From contig CAJMPQ010000014.1 in NCBI GenBank assembly GCA_905215335.1, forward strand, positions 1-47,271: a stretch of DNA of 47,271 nt. Direction: 5' to 3'. The translations under genes and the position numbers were made by a program. Positions 1 through 8,299 of this stretch are shown here, one piece after another (position 1 is the first letter of the stretch; the number at the start of each line of letters is the position of its first letter). Origin of the DNA: an uncultured bacterium. Its GTDB lineage: Bacteria; Cyanobacteriota; Vampirovibrionia; Gastranaerophilales; Gastranaerophilaceae. Below the pieces are notes generated by a model that ran no database searches, was not told the DNA's origin, and saw only the letters and a list, made by a program, of their open reading frames with translations.

Positions 1-72
<72 letters not shown>

Positions 73-237
73 ATATTTTATTCTCGCTACATGTGTATTA
101 TGTAACGCTAAAAATTAAAATGCAAGTGGTTTATTTTTATTTTTTTTATTATTTATCAACAAATGTTATTATAGATACCTGATTTAGTACAGTATACCAA
201 TTATTTCAATATTATTTTAAGTTATTTTATTGTTATT

Positions 238-975
238 ATGAAAAAATTATTTTCAATCGTTTTAGCTATTCTATTTACTTGTTTTATCCCCTGCTCAGTA
301 CTTGCGGAGTGTTCTTGTGATGAATGCGTTCAATCTTCTGATACTATTGCTAACACTCATTCAAAAGCACCTTGTTCTATAATTAATACAACAGATTCTT
401 ATTACATTATTCTTAAAGGTAATGTTTTTAAAGTTGCTTTTGAATGTAAATTTTTATCTGAATGCGCAAAAGAAGGTGATTGCGTTTATTTCTATGTTCC
501 AAAAGATATTTGTACAAACTGTGGAACTCTAATCATTCCTATGGGATCTAAATTTATAGGATATGTTAGAGGAATTTATCCACAAAAGAAATTCAACAAA
601 AACGCTAGAGTATATGTAAGTATTAACAAACTTGTTTTACCTGATAATACCGAACTTGAAGTTCAAGCCAAACCATTTTCAAAAGATTTTTCTCTTGTTG
701 AAAATGGGTGGATGACAACAGGGAAATTAGCAGCTTCTACACTAGGATTTGGAGCTATTGGTACCGGAGCAGGTGCTGGGCTTGCATTTATTCCAAAACC
801 ACACAAAATTGCAGTAGGCGCAGCAGCTATTGGCTTACCTGTTGGATGCTTTATAGGTCTTGTTACTGGACTTTGTACTCCTGGACTTAAATACCACGCT
901 AAACAAGGTGAAGAAATTTATATTATCCTATGTGATGATCTTTGTATTCCTAAAGCTAATATCAAAGAATTTTAA
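238..975 (+). CDS. secreted Cys-rich hypothetical protein
   Basis: No known family is recognised. The 245-residue product has a clear signal peptide (residues 1-23, cleavage after VLA; not a lipobox) and an unusually Cys-rich mature part, including CSCDEC just after the cleavage site and a CTNCG motif. The middle (about 60-145) is beta-rich. Residues about 155-215 form Gly/Ala-rich hydrophobic segments, and a closing strand follows HAK. The same order of elements, with matching residues (EG....F.V.KD, then T-hydrophobic and G...hGh), recurs in the secreted protein at 43139-43699, so I infer that they are distant paralogues. The disulfide-handling pair at 10.0-11.1 kb could serve such proteins, but that is speculation. 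Its stop overlaps the convergent gene's stop by 2 bases. Confidence 0.75.
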   Translation: MKKLFSIVLAILFTCFIPCSVLAECSCDECVQSSDTIANTHSKAPCSIINTTDSYYIILKGNVFKVAFECKFLSECAKEGDCVYFYVPKDICTNCGTLIIPMGSKFIGYVRGIYPQKKFNKNARVYVSINKLVLPDNTELEVQAKPFSKDFSLVENGWMTTGKLAASTLGFGAIGTGAGAGLAFIPKPHKIAVGAAAIGLPVGCFIGLVTGLCTPGLKYHAKQGEEIYIILCDDLCIPKANIKEF

Positions 976-1499
976 CCTTTAATAGCACCCCACGCCTTTA
1001 CATCACCACGTTCATATCGAATTAAATAATATCCGCCATCTTTTATATATTCAATTGATGCTTCCTGATATATTTCATCTTCTGGAGTTATTAAAGGAAG
1101 ACCTTTCTTTTCTCGCTTTCTATTTGTTCTAGCTATTTCTTTATCTTCTTTTTTCTTTTTCTTTAAAGCCTTTTTATCTCTAACAACAGAATATTGAGAC
1201 ATATCTATATCTACTTTAAACACGGGAACTATTGCAATAGCTTTCTTTGATTGAATTAATATTAAAAAATCTTTTTCATCAGACAAAGCCAATTCATAAT
1301 GTCCCGGAGGAATAACATGTCCCTTTCCGTCAGATATTTCATCAACTAAAGATAATGTAGGATATGAGGATTCACGCAAAGAATATTTATAAATAGACTG
1401 TGAACCAACTATTAACCCTGCAGTTTCTTGGGGTTCTGTAGGATAAACTCGGGTTTCTGAATGCATCATTATATTATCTACATAAACCCCTTCAATCAT
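972..1499 (-). CDS. hypothetical protein downstream of rnpA
   Basis: The 175-residue product is not recognised. It has no signal peptide or membrane segment. Residues about 103-130 are a Lys/Arg/Glu-rich, probably helical stretch, and the flanking parts look beta-rich. Its ATG follows the rnpA stop codon directly (TAA then ATG), so it is almost certainly the third gene of the rpmH-rnpA transcript. In cyanobacteria and many other bacteria that slot is occupied by yidD, a PH-domain gene or yidC; none of these matches here. It runs convergently into the 238-975 gene with overlapping stops and no room for a terminator. Confidence 0.7.
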   Translation of the reverse strand: MIEGVYVDNIMMHSETRVYPTEPQETAGLIVGSQSIYKYSLRESSYPTLSLVDEISDGKGHVIPPGHYELALSDEKDFLILIQSKKAIAIVPVFKVDIDMSQYSVVRDKKALKKKKKEDKEIARTNRKREKKGLPLITPEDEIYQEASIEYIKDGGYYLIRYERGDVKAWGAIKG

Positions 1500-1850
1500 T
1501 TAAATTTTCTCCAACATTTTTTCTATACTTGATTTTATTTCTTGAAAAGATTTTTCGAGAGCTTTTTCTGTACCTACAAACACTAACGACATAAATCTCT
1601 GCGAATCACCAACTTGACCATTTTTCAAAAGGATTCTATAGCTTTCACGCATCAAACGTTTTAAACGATTACGCTTTACTGCCCTTTTATGCACTTTTTT
1701 ACTAACAACAAACCCTACCTTTGTTGGAGCATCATCTTTTTTTAAAATACCCGCAAACAAAGTTACTCCACCCTTATGGGAGGAGTTTTTAACTTTATAT
1801 ATAGCTTTAAAAGCTGTTCTTTTTTTTAATCTATACTGCTTTGGTAACAT
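1500..1850 (-). CDS. rnpA: ribonuclease P protein component
   Basis: This is the protein subunit of RNase P, which binds the catalytic RNA and pre-tRNA leader during 5' maturation. The 116-residue length is normal. The family's basic RNR signature lies at about residues 55-69 (KRAVKRNRLKRLMRE), preceded by the conserved GFVVSKK strand at 46-52. It lies downstream of rpmH, the classical bacterial arrangement, with 82 bases between them. A hypothetical gene follows immediately. The identification is secure. Confidence 0.97.
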   Translation of the reverse strand: MLPKQYRLKKRTAFKAIYKVKNSSHKGGVTLFAGILKKDDAPTKVGFVVSKKVHKRAVKRNRLKRLMRESYRILLKNGQVGDSQRFMSLVFVGTEKALEKSFQEIKSSIEKMLEKI

Positions 1851-1932
1851 TACATCTCCGCACTGTCATCCGCCTAAACAGATATACTTAATCTGCTAAA
1901 AAGTAAGTAACGCAAACCCAGCCAAGCACAAA

Positions 1933-2085
1933 CTAAGCACGTTTTTTAGCAGTGATAGATAATTTGTGACGACCACGAGCTCTACGTCTGTTGATAACTT
2001 CTCTACCACCTGGAGTAGACATTCTAGCTCTGAAGCCACTTACATTTTGTCTTTTTCTTTTTGTTCCTTCTAGTGTACGTCTCAT
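1933..2085 (-). CDS. rpmH: 50S ribosomal protein L34
   Basis: This short 50-codon gene encodes the small, Arg/Lys-rich L34 protein. It starts MRRTLEGTKRKRQNVSGFR and ends in the KLSITAKKRA stretch typical of the family, with the usual central RMSTPGGR segment. An AGGAAA ribosome-binding site lies about 8 bases before the ATG at 2085. It is the first gene of the rpmH-rnpA operon and is divergent from proC, so its promoter must lie within 2086-2183. Confidence 0.97.
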   Translation of the reverse strand: MRRTLEGTKRKRQNVSGFRARMSTPGGREVINRRRARGRHKLSITAKKRA

Positions 2086-2183
2086 TTCATTATTTCCTTT
2101 TACTATTTATTTGTCGTATAATTCAAATGTTATAGTAAAAAAAGTAATTAGTCAACAAATTTGAAAGGGAATGGTTAAATATT

Positions 2184-2990
2184 ATGAAGAAAAATATTGG
2201 ATTTATTGGCTGTGGAAAAATGGCAAGTGCCATTATAAGCGGGATTTCATCTTCTGATAAGGCAAAAGACTACACTTTACAAGGTTCAGAATATAACGAA
2301 GAACTTGCAAAGAATGCAACTGAAAGATTAGGAATCTCTGTAATTACAGATAACAAAACACTTGTAAAAAATTCAGATATTATTTTTATTGCAACAAAAC
2401 CAAATGCAGTAACTGAAGTATTAGAAGAAATTAAAGACAGTTTAACTCCAGACAAATTATTAGTATCTATAGCTGCTGGTGTTTGCACAGAAAAAATAGA
2501 AAAAATAGCAACTGACAACAGAGTGATTAGAATTATGCCAAACACTCCAGCTCTTGTAAAACTTGGAATGTTCGGAGTTTGCAAAGGTTCAAAAGCAACC
2601 GATGAAGATATTGAACTTATTGAAAACCTATTATCTGTTATTGGTAAATGTATAACTGTAGATGAAAGTCAAATTGATATAGTAACAGCAATTTCAGGTT
2701 CAGGACCAGCATTTTTCTATCAAGTAATTGAAGATATGGCTAGAGCCGGAGAAAAATTAGGCTTGGATTACGAAAAATCACTTATCTTAGCAACTCAAAC
2801 AGCTCTAGGTTCAGCTCAAATGATATTCAACAAAGGGGAAACACCAGTACAAACTCTTATTGATAACGTTGCAACTCCTGGCGGCTGTACTTTTGTAGGA
2901 ATTTGTGAAATGAAAGATAAACATTCAGACGAATTATTCTTTGATGTTATAGATAAAACAACCCAAAAAGCTAACGCTTTAGGCAAATAA
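2184..2990 (+). CDS. proC: pyrroline-5-carboxylate reductase
   Basis: The enzyme catalyses the last step of proline synthesis, NAD(P)H-dependent reduction of pyrroline-5-carboxylate, in the cytosol. The 268-residue length is standard. The Rossmann GFIGCGKMA loop is at residues 5-13. The middle contains RIMPNTPALV and the SGSGPAFFYQ region, and the C-terminal family signature TPGGCTFVGI is present. It is a single-gene unit, divergent from rpmH and followed by a 12-bp palindrome at 3013-3037. The identification is secure. Confidence 0.96.
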   Translation: MKKNIGFIGCGKMASAIISGISSSDKAKDYTLQGSEYNEELAKNATERLGISVITDNKTLVKNSDIIFIATKPNAVTEVLEEIKDSLTPDKLLVSIAAGVCTEKIEKIATDNRVIRIMPNTPALVKLGMFGVCKGSKATDEDIELIENLLSVIGKCITVDESQIDIVTAISGSGPAFFYQVIEDMARAGEKLGLDYEKSLILATQTALGSAQMIFNKGETPVQTLIDNVATPGGCTFVGICEMKDKHSDELFFDVIDKTTQKANALGK

Positions 2991-3012
2991 ATATATAAAT
3001 TATTACTAAAGT

Positions 3013-3037
3013 CGGATTTTAGAAATTCTAAAATCCG
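3013..3037. terminator. palindrome, probable proC terminator
   Basis: CGGATTTTAGAA and its exact reverse complement flank one central A, forming a perfect 12-bp dyad 22 bases after the proC stop. It can form an 11-bp stem with a 3-nt loop. The sequence after it is T-rich only further downstream (CTTTTTC at about 3056), so this is an imperfect intrinsic terminator. It also lies downstream of the convergent gene 3087-3374. Confidence 0.5.
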
Positions 3038-3086
3038 CCTGTTTCATATACACAACTTTTTCTTATACACAACGAAAAATCAAAAT

Positions 3087-3374
3087 TTAAAAATGCATGT
3101 CAAAACTAGGCATTCTACCATTCACTTTTTCATCTTCGATTCTCATCGCAGAACCTATAGTGAAATTTTGAGCTGTTGTTTTGTTAATTTCAAAAGCAAC
3201 ATCACCGTTAAACACACCTTCATTTTCTTCTAGAAATGTGAATAATGGATCTGCCGGAGCTTTAACTATACCTTCTAATGTTTCACCAGCTTGTTGAATT
3301 GTTCTTTCTGGAACTTTTATATTAAACCCAAAAGGTTTATATGGTCTATTAAACATGAAATTTGAATCTGTCAT
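3087..3374 (-). CDS. small hypothetical protein
   Basis: The 95-residue product is not recognised. It has no signal peptide or membrane segment. Near the N-terminus it contains NRPYKPFGFNIKVPER, followed by acidic and polar sequence. A good AGAGGGAT ribosome-binding site precedes the ATG at 3374, which supports expression. It stands alone between proC and the Fe-S protein gene, and its own upstream region (3375-3510) must hold two divergent promoters. Confidence 0.6.
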   Translation of the reverse strand: MTDSNFMFNRPYKPFGFNIKVPERTIQQAGETLEGIVKAPADPLFTFLEENEGVFNGDVAFEINKTTAQNFTIGSAMRIEDEKVNGRMPSFDMHF

Positions 3375-3510
3375 ATTATATTATCCCTCTATTTCAGATA
3401 TTATATTTATCGGTTTCAATGAATAAAACATTTAATTTTTCGATTAAAATATTAACTTATGTTAACCAAAACAATATAACCGACAAACAGCTTTATGCTA
3501 TTATTTTGTT

Positions 3511-4611
3511 ATGAAAAAACTAAAAGACTTTGAAAACGAACTCAACAAATGTTCTAAATGCGGCTTATGCCAAACAGCTTGCCCCTTATATAAATTACTT
3601 CCCAATGAATGCGTTGTAAGTAAAGGCAAATTTATTATGCTTCATGGCGTAACAAAAGGAGAATTAAAACTGTCAAAGAAAATAAATAAATACTTAGACC
3701 TATGTCTAAAATGCGAAAAATGTAACAACTTTTGCCCTAGTGGAATAAATGTTTGCCAAATTCTAAATACTGCAAAATACGAATACATGCAAACAACAAT
3801 TATTAGCAAAGTAATAAACCTATTAGAAAGTAAACTAATATTTTCTAACATAATGAACCTTTTTAAGTTCATCACAAAACATTTTCGACCAAAGTTCAAA
3901 ACAGTACAAAACCCTGAAACTAAAGTTATATATTTTAAAGGGTGCGTAAATCAAATTTGCCCACGTACTGATATTTATTTGAATAAAATTCTAAAAAATT
4001 CCAATATCCAAATAATTGAACCAGATTTTGAATGTTGCGGTTTGCCGTTCTTATCCGAAGGTAATTTAAAAAGATTTGAAGAAGTTGCAAAATACAACTT
4101 GGGACTTATAAATACTGACTATGACTATATAGTAACAGACTGCGCAAGTTGCGAAAACACTCTACTTGCTTATAAAGATTATATTGAAAACTCTCAAATC
4201 TCCTCATCTAAATCAATAAACTGGGGAGATTTAATTGCCGTAAAAGGAATAAAATTCAAATTTAACAAACCTGTTAAAGTAACTTTTCACAAACCTTGTC
4301 ATCTAAAAAACGATGCATTCCTTAAACAAATACTCAAAAATTGTAAAAATGTAGAATTTGTAGAAATGGAAAACTACGATGATTGTTGTGGTTTTGCTGG
4401 AAGCTTTTCTCTCAAAAACTTCAACCTTTCAAACAAAATAGCTAAAGAGAAAGCCGAAAAAATAAAACAAACAAATGCAGACTACGTAATTACGACTTGC
4501 CCCGGTTGCCTTATCGGCTTACAACAAGGTTTAATATTGACCAACAATAAAAAAACAAAACCTATTAGTCTTTTAGAATTTCTATCCAAAGCTGATGAAA
4601 TTCTATATTAA
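3511..4611 (+). CDS. (Fe-S)-binding protein, GlcF/LutA-like with two CCG domains
   Basis: This is probably an electron-transfer subunit or oxidoreductase component of the GlcF (glycolate oxidase Fe-S subunit) type. Two 4Fe-4S ferredoxin motifs are visible: C14, C17, C20, C24 and C65, C68, C71, C75, each followed by Pro. Two CCG (heterodisulfide-reductase-like) domains follow; their cysteine motifs include FECCGLPF and CASC in the first, and DDCCGFAGS and CPGC in the second. The 366-residue length is slightly short for GlcF (about 400). No GlcD/FAD-dehydrogenase gene is adjacent, so the true partner is unknown and a lactate- or glycerol-type role cannot be excluded. Confidence 0.85.
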   Translation: MKKLKDFENELNKCSKCGLCQTACPLYKLLPNECVVSKGKFIMLHGVTKGELKLSKKINKYLDLCLKCEKCNNFCPSGINVCQILNTAKYEYMQTTIISKVINLLESKLIFSNIMNLFKFITKHFRPKFKTVQNPETKVIYFKGCVNQICPRTDIYLNKILKNSNIQIIEPDFECCGLPFLSEGNLKRFEEVAKYNLGLINTDYDYIVTDCASCENTLLAYKDYIENSQISSSKSINWGDLIAVKGIKFKFNKPVKVTFHKPCHLKNDAFLKQILKNCKNVEFVEMENYDDCCGFAGSFSLKNFNLSNKIAKEKAEKIKQTNADYVITTCPGCLIGLQQGLILTNNKKTKPISLLEFLSKADEILY

Positions 4612-4649
4612 CAATTATTAAGACTAATATATTATATTAAGCAATTTTT

Positions 4650-4676
4650 TCATGTATATAAACTTTATATACATGA
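4650..4676. promoter_or_regulatory. perfect 27-nt palindrome upstream of 4690, candidate operator
   Basis: The 13-base left arm TCATGTATATAAA and its exact reverse complement flank a single central C, ending 13 bases before the next start codon. It does not look like a terminator: there is no GC-rich stem and no T-run. Thirteen bases of it (CATGTATATAAAC, 4651-4663) recur at 9779-9791 just upstream of the tolC-type gene. I read it as a protein-binding dyad or a 5' UTR hairpin masking the start region. Confidence 0.5.
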
Positions 4677-4689
4677 GAGTATAGTATTT

Positions 4690-5046
4690 ATGAATATTAA
4701 TAAAACTACAAATATCACAATTCACAATAACGGTTATCCAATGATGGGGCCAACATGCGGTCCTATGATGCCAATGGGCGGATGCTTTGGACCATCAATA
4801 TTTGGATGCGGATTTGGAATGGTTCCTCCAAACAATTCAGTTGCAGCAGGGATGTGCACTGGAATGGCCGCAAGAGCTTTAATATCAAACCCTGGTGCGT
4901 TGAAAACAGCAGGACAAATTATAGCTTGGCCATTTAAAATGATTGGCAAAGGTGCTACATGGCTTTGGAATCACGCACTAAAACCTGCGGGACAATGGAT
5001 TGGAGGTTTATTTACAAAAAAATCAGCTAAAGCCGAAGAAGCATAA
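4690..5046 (+). CDS. hypothetical Gly/Met/Pro-rich small protein
   Basis: The 118-residue product is not recognised. Residues about 15-50 are low-complexity Gly/Met/Pro/Cys sequence (for example PMMGPTCGPMMPMGG). They are followed by a moderately hydrophobic, Trp-containing C-terminal half (AGQIIAWPFKMIGKGATWLW, about 76-95) and a short acidic end. No signal peptide is visible. The N-terminal style, Asn then Gly/Phe/Met-rich, resembles the N-terminus of the glucosaminidase-like protein at 18069-18896. A strong palindrome precedes it and a terminator follows. A membrane-associated or self-assembling protein would fit, but the function is unknown. Confidence 0.65.
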   Translation: MNINKTTNITIHNNGYPMMGPTCGPMMPMGGCFGPSIFGCGFGMVPPNNSVAAGMCTGMAARALISNPGALKTAGQIIAWPFKMIGKGATWLWNHALKPAGQWIGGLFTKKSAKAEEA

Positions 5047-5078
5047 AAAAATCCTGAATTACAATTCAGGATTTTTTA
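5046..5078. terminator. bidirectional intrinsic terminator
   Basis: AATCCTGAATT pairs with AATTCAGGATT (stem extendable to 15 bp) and is flanked by A and T runs. It sits between the convergent ends of the 4690 gene and the ABC permease gene, so it can serve both. Confidence 0.85.
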
Positions 5079-5085
5079 TTTTGTA

Positions 5086-6315
5086 CTATTCATATCTTAA
5101 AGCATCTATCGGATTTAATAATGAAGCTTTATAAGCCGGATAATAACCAAAACCTATACCTATTGCCGCAGAAAAACCTAGAGAAAGCAATATCGAAGAT
5201 AAAGTAATCGCGACATTCATCCCCGCAAACTTCTGCATCAATAGAGACCCGACAATACCAATAACAACACCTATCAAACCACCAGATATCGATAACAAGA
5301 AAGATTCTATTAAAAATTGAACTCGAATATCTGAAGCATTAGCCCCAATTGCCATACGAATACCAATTTCTTTTGTTCTTTCTGTAACAGATACAAGCAT
5401 AATATTCATAATACCAATGCCACCAACTATAAGAGAAACGCCTGCAATTGCACCCAATAATAAAGACATAGTTTTTGTTGTTGATTTTATTGTTTCTTGC
5501 ATCTCTGCTAAATTTCTTATCTCAAAATCATTTTCTTGATTTTTTCCAATGTGATGACGACTTACTAAAAGCTCTGTAATATCTTCTTCTGTCAAACTAA
5601 TAACTTGATCATTTTGAGATTTAACTGCAATCATATTTACAGTTCCGGGGAAATCTGTACCGAAGACTTTTCTTTGAGCCGTTGTAATAGGGATAAAAAC
5701 TAAGTCATCCTGATCCTGTCCCATACCACTTGAACCCTTTGTTTTCAATAGCCCAACAACTTTAAACGGAACATTACCAATACGGATAGTTTTATTAATT
5801 GGATCTACATCTCCAAACAATTCTGTTGCTACTGTTTGCCCTAAAATAGCAACTTTAGTACTATTTTTATTATCTTCCGGTATAAACCCTCTACCGGATT
5901 CTATTTCATAATTACGAATCATAAAATAAGGTTGCGTAGTTCCACCAACAGAAGTTGACCAGTTTTGATTTCCATAAGTAACTTGCTGGGTTTGAGATGA
6001 ATAAGGTGCGACGGCAAGAACTCCACGAACTTTAGCCTCAATCGCTTCTGCATCTTTAAGAGTCAATGTAGGACGAGTTCCCATACCCATTCTAACACCA
6101 CCTGACTTAGCAGATGCAGAACGTACCATTAAAAGATTACTTCCCATTGATTCCATTTCTTTTGCAATCTTCTTACTAGCTCCAGAACCCACCGCTAGCA
6201 TTATAATTACAGCACTTACACCAATAATAATACCCAAACTGGTAAGCATTGAACGCATTTTATTTATTTTTAATGACACGGTTGCCATTTTTAATATTGA
6301 TTTAAAATCTAGCAT
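5086..6315 (-). CDS. MacB-type ABC transporter permease (FtsX family)
   Basis: This is the inner-membrane permease of a tripartite MacAB-TolC-like exporter. The 409-residue protein has the MacB topology. One N-terminal membrane segment (about 22-45, SLGIIIGVSAVIIMLAVGSG) is followed by a large periplasmic MacB_PCD domain (about 50-280). Three C-terminal membrane segments form the FtsX domain, with the conserved ERTKEIGIRMAIGA loop. The ATPase is encoded separately just upstream instead of being fused as in E. coli MacB. It is the last gene of the four-gene efflux operon. The substrate (macrolide, peptide or lipid) cannot be told from sequence. Confidence 0.93.
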   Translation of the reverse strand: MLDFKSILKMATVSLKINKMRSMLTSLGIIIGVSAVIIMLAVGSGASKKIAKEMESMGSNLLMVRSASAKSGGVRMGMGTRPTLTLKDAEAIEAKVRGVLAVAPYSSQTQQVTYGNQNWSTSVGGTTQPYFMIRNYEIESGRGFIPEDNKNSTKVAILGQTVATELFGDVDPINKTIRIGNVPFKVVGLLKTKGSSGMGQDQDDLVFIPITTAQRKVFGTDFPGTVNMIAVKSQNDQVISLTEEDITELLVSRHHIGKNQENDFEIRNLAEMQETIKSTTKTMSLLLGAIAGVSLIVGGIGIMNIMLVSVTERTKEIGIRMAIGANASDIRVQFLIESFLLSISGGLIGVVIGIVGSLLMQKFAGMNVAITLSSILLSLGFSAAIGIGFGYYPAYKASLLNPIDALRYE

Positions 6316-6333
6316 CTATAATTAAAAACCTTT

Positions 6334-7050
6334 CTAAGTTTCTCTTGTTCTATGAGCAAGCCATTTGTCTTTTGGTTCATCCAAAATTATGTTTCCATCT
6401 TTGAATTTTACAACGCGCTTTGTATATTCTGCGATATCAGGTTCGTGAGTAACAAGAACAATAGTTTTACCCATTTCCTCATTAAGGCGCACAAAAAATT
6501 CCATAACCTCAATACTTGTTTTTGTATCAAGGTTTCCTGTAGGTTCATCTGCCAATATCAAAGGGGCATCATTAACTAGTGCTCGAGCAATAGCTACACG
6601 TTGTTGCTGACCACCAGACATTTGATTTGGCATATGCTCTTCTCTTTTTTCCAGACCAACAATCTTTAAAGCCCATTTAGCACGTTCAATTCTCTCCTCT
6701 TCAGGAACCCCTTTATAAATCATAGGCAAACAAACATTATCTAAAGCTGAAGTTCTGGATATCAAATTAAACCCTTGAAATACAAAACCCATTTTTTCAC
6801 ACCTTACTTTTGCCAAACTATTACTATCCAAATTCAACATATCTTGCCCATCTAAGAAATAGCTTCCTGAATTTGGTTTATCTAAAGTTCCAAGCATATT
6901 CATAAAAGTAGATTTTCCAGAACCGGAAGCGCCCATAATGGCAACAAACTCACCTTTTTCAACTGTCAAAGATACATCATTTAAGGCATTAAATGAATCT
7001 TCACCAGTTTGATAAGTTTTTATAGCATGTTTAACTTCAATTAAGTTCAT
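6334..7050 (-). CDS. MacB/LolD-type ABC transporter ATP-binding protein
   Basis: This is the cytosolic ATPase subunit of the efflux complex. All ABC motifs are intact in the 238 residues: Walker A GASGSGKST (40-48), the Q-loop FQG (about 91-93), signature SGGQQQR (145-151), Walker B LILADEP followed by TGNLD (164-175) and the switch His in VTHEPD (202). The best family is LolD/MacB/FtsE-like. It sits between the adaptor gene (39 bases upstream) and the permease gene (18 bases downstream). A lipoprotein-release role is less likely because a TolC-family gene and a HlyD-type adaptor are in the same operon. Confidence 0.95.
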   Translation of the reverse strand: MNLIEVKHAIKTYQTGEDSFNALNDVSLTVEKGEFVAIMGASGSGKSTFMNMLGTLDKPNSGSYFLDGQDMLNLDSNSLAKVRCEKMGFVFQGFNLISRTSALDNVCLPMIYKGVPEEERIERAKWALKIVGLEKREEHMPNQMSGGQQQRVAIARALVNDAPLILADEPTGNLDTKTSIEVMEFFVRLNEEMGKTIVLVTHEPDIAEYTKRVVKFKDGNIILDEPKDKWLAHRTRET

Positions 7051-7089
7051 ATTGACCCTTTATCATCATTTAAAATCTCACTTCTAGAA

Positions 7090-8295
7090 TTATCTAAACA
7101 TGCCAGGAGGCCCGCCTCTACGCCTACCATTAGAATTTTGAGCCATAGCCTTATTAGCTTTTCCACCTGTAGATCCGATTATTACATCATCACCTAACTT
7201 AAGCTTATTAGAAATGATTTCCACGTTAGAATCATCACTGGCACCTAATTTTATATCTATTCTCAACGGTTTTCCTTTTTCCAAAATCCAAATACCTTGA
7301 TTTTTATATTTTGGACCATTCACTTCCGGAGTATATTTTAAAGCAATAGATGGTGCGCACATTACATCTTCATTTCTACTAGTTACAATAGAAACGTTAG
7401 CAGTCATTCCAGGCTTCAATTTTAAATCATCATTATTTACACTAACAATTACAGTATAAGTAACAACGTTAGAAGTCACGGTTGAATCCAATCTAACCTG
7501 AGTAACTTTACCATAAAAAACGCTATCAGGATAACCATCTAGAGTATATTCAACATCTTGACCTTCTTTAACCTTACCAATATCGGCTTCAGAAACATTT
7601 ACCTCAATTTGCATTTTCTTTAAATCTTGAGCAATTGTGAATAATTCAGGAGCTTGGAAACTTGCTGCTACCGGTTGACCTACGTCAATATCTCGAGAAA
7701 TAATTGTTCCATCAACAGGAGCTATAATTTTTGTATAACCTAAGTTTGTCATTGCAGTATTATATGTTGCTCTAGCTTGTGATATCGAAGCCCTTTGTGC
7801 GCCAATAGAAGCTTTTTTTGCTAAGTAATCACTCTCTGCCTGATCTAACTCACTCTTAGCTATGAAATTCTTTTGATATAAATTCTTATATCTGTTATAT
7901 GTTTTTTGAGCCATTACCATTTCAGCATTTAATTTTGCTAAATTTGCTTCAGCGTTTCTAATTTGTGCTCTATTTTGATCTACAGAAGCTTGGAAATTTG
8001 CAGGGTCAATTTGAGCTAACAGTTGCCCTTTTTTAACTTCTGTATTGTAATCAACATAAATTTCTTTCATTAGACCTGATACAGTCGAACCAACACTAAC
8101 TGTATTTACAGGATTAATTGTACCTGATGCCTCTACAACTTGAGTAATTGTACATTTTTCTAACTTTTGAGTTTGATATTGAACTCTATTTTTATATGCA
8201 TTAACTCCAGAAACTGCACATATAAAAAGAATAATTCCTAACGGTATTATAACCCTTTTCTTGGCAAATTTAGTTATTAAATCATTCAATTGCAT
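7090..8295 (-). CDS. MacA-like periplasmic efflux adaptor (HlyD/RND-type MFP)
   Basis: This is the membrane-fusion protein linking the inner-membrane MacB-like transporter to the outer-membrane channel. The 401-residue protein has one N-terminal membrane anchor (about 13-33). A biotinyl-lipoyl-like half-motif follows (GTINPVNTVSVGSTVSG), then an alpha-helical hairpin rich in Ala/Gln/Asn (about 95-185). The second lipoyl half is IIAPVDGTIISRDIDVGQPV, and beta-barrel domains complete it. The C-terminus is a basic Gly/Pro tail. Its start lies 4 bases after the TolC-family stop, so translation is likely coupled. Confidence 0.93.
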   Translation of the reverse strand: MQLNDLITKFAKKRVIIPLGIILFICAVSGVNAYKNRVQYQTQKLEKCTITQVVEASGTINPVNTVSVGSTVSGLMKEIYVDYNTEVKKGQLLAQIDPANFQASVDQNRAQIRNAEANLAKLNAEMVMAQKTYNRYKNLYQKNFIAKSELDQAESDYLAKKASIGAQRASISQARATYNTAMTNLGYTKIIAPVDGTIISRDIDVGQPVAASFQAPELFTIAQDLKKMQIEVNVSEADIGKVKEGQDVEYTLDGYPDSVFYGKVTQVRLDSTVTSNVVTYTVIVSVNNDDLKLKPGMTANVSIVTSRNEDVMCAPSIALKYTPEVNGPKYKNQGIWILEKGKPLRIDIKLGASDDSNVEIISNKLKLGDDVIIGSTGGKANKAMAQNSNGRRRGGPPGMFR

Positions 8296-8299
8296 TTTA

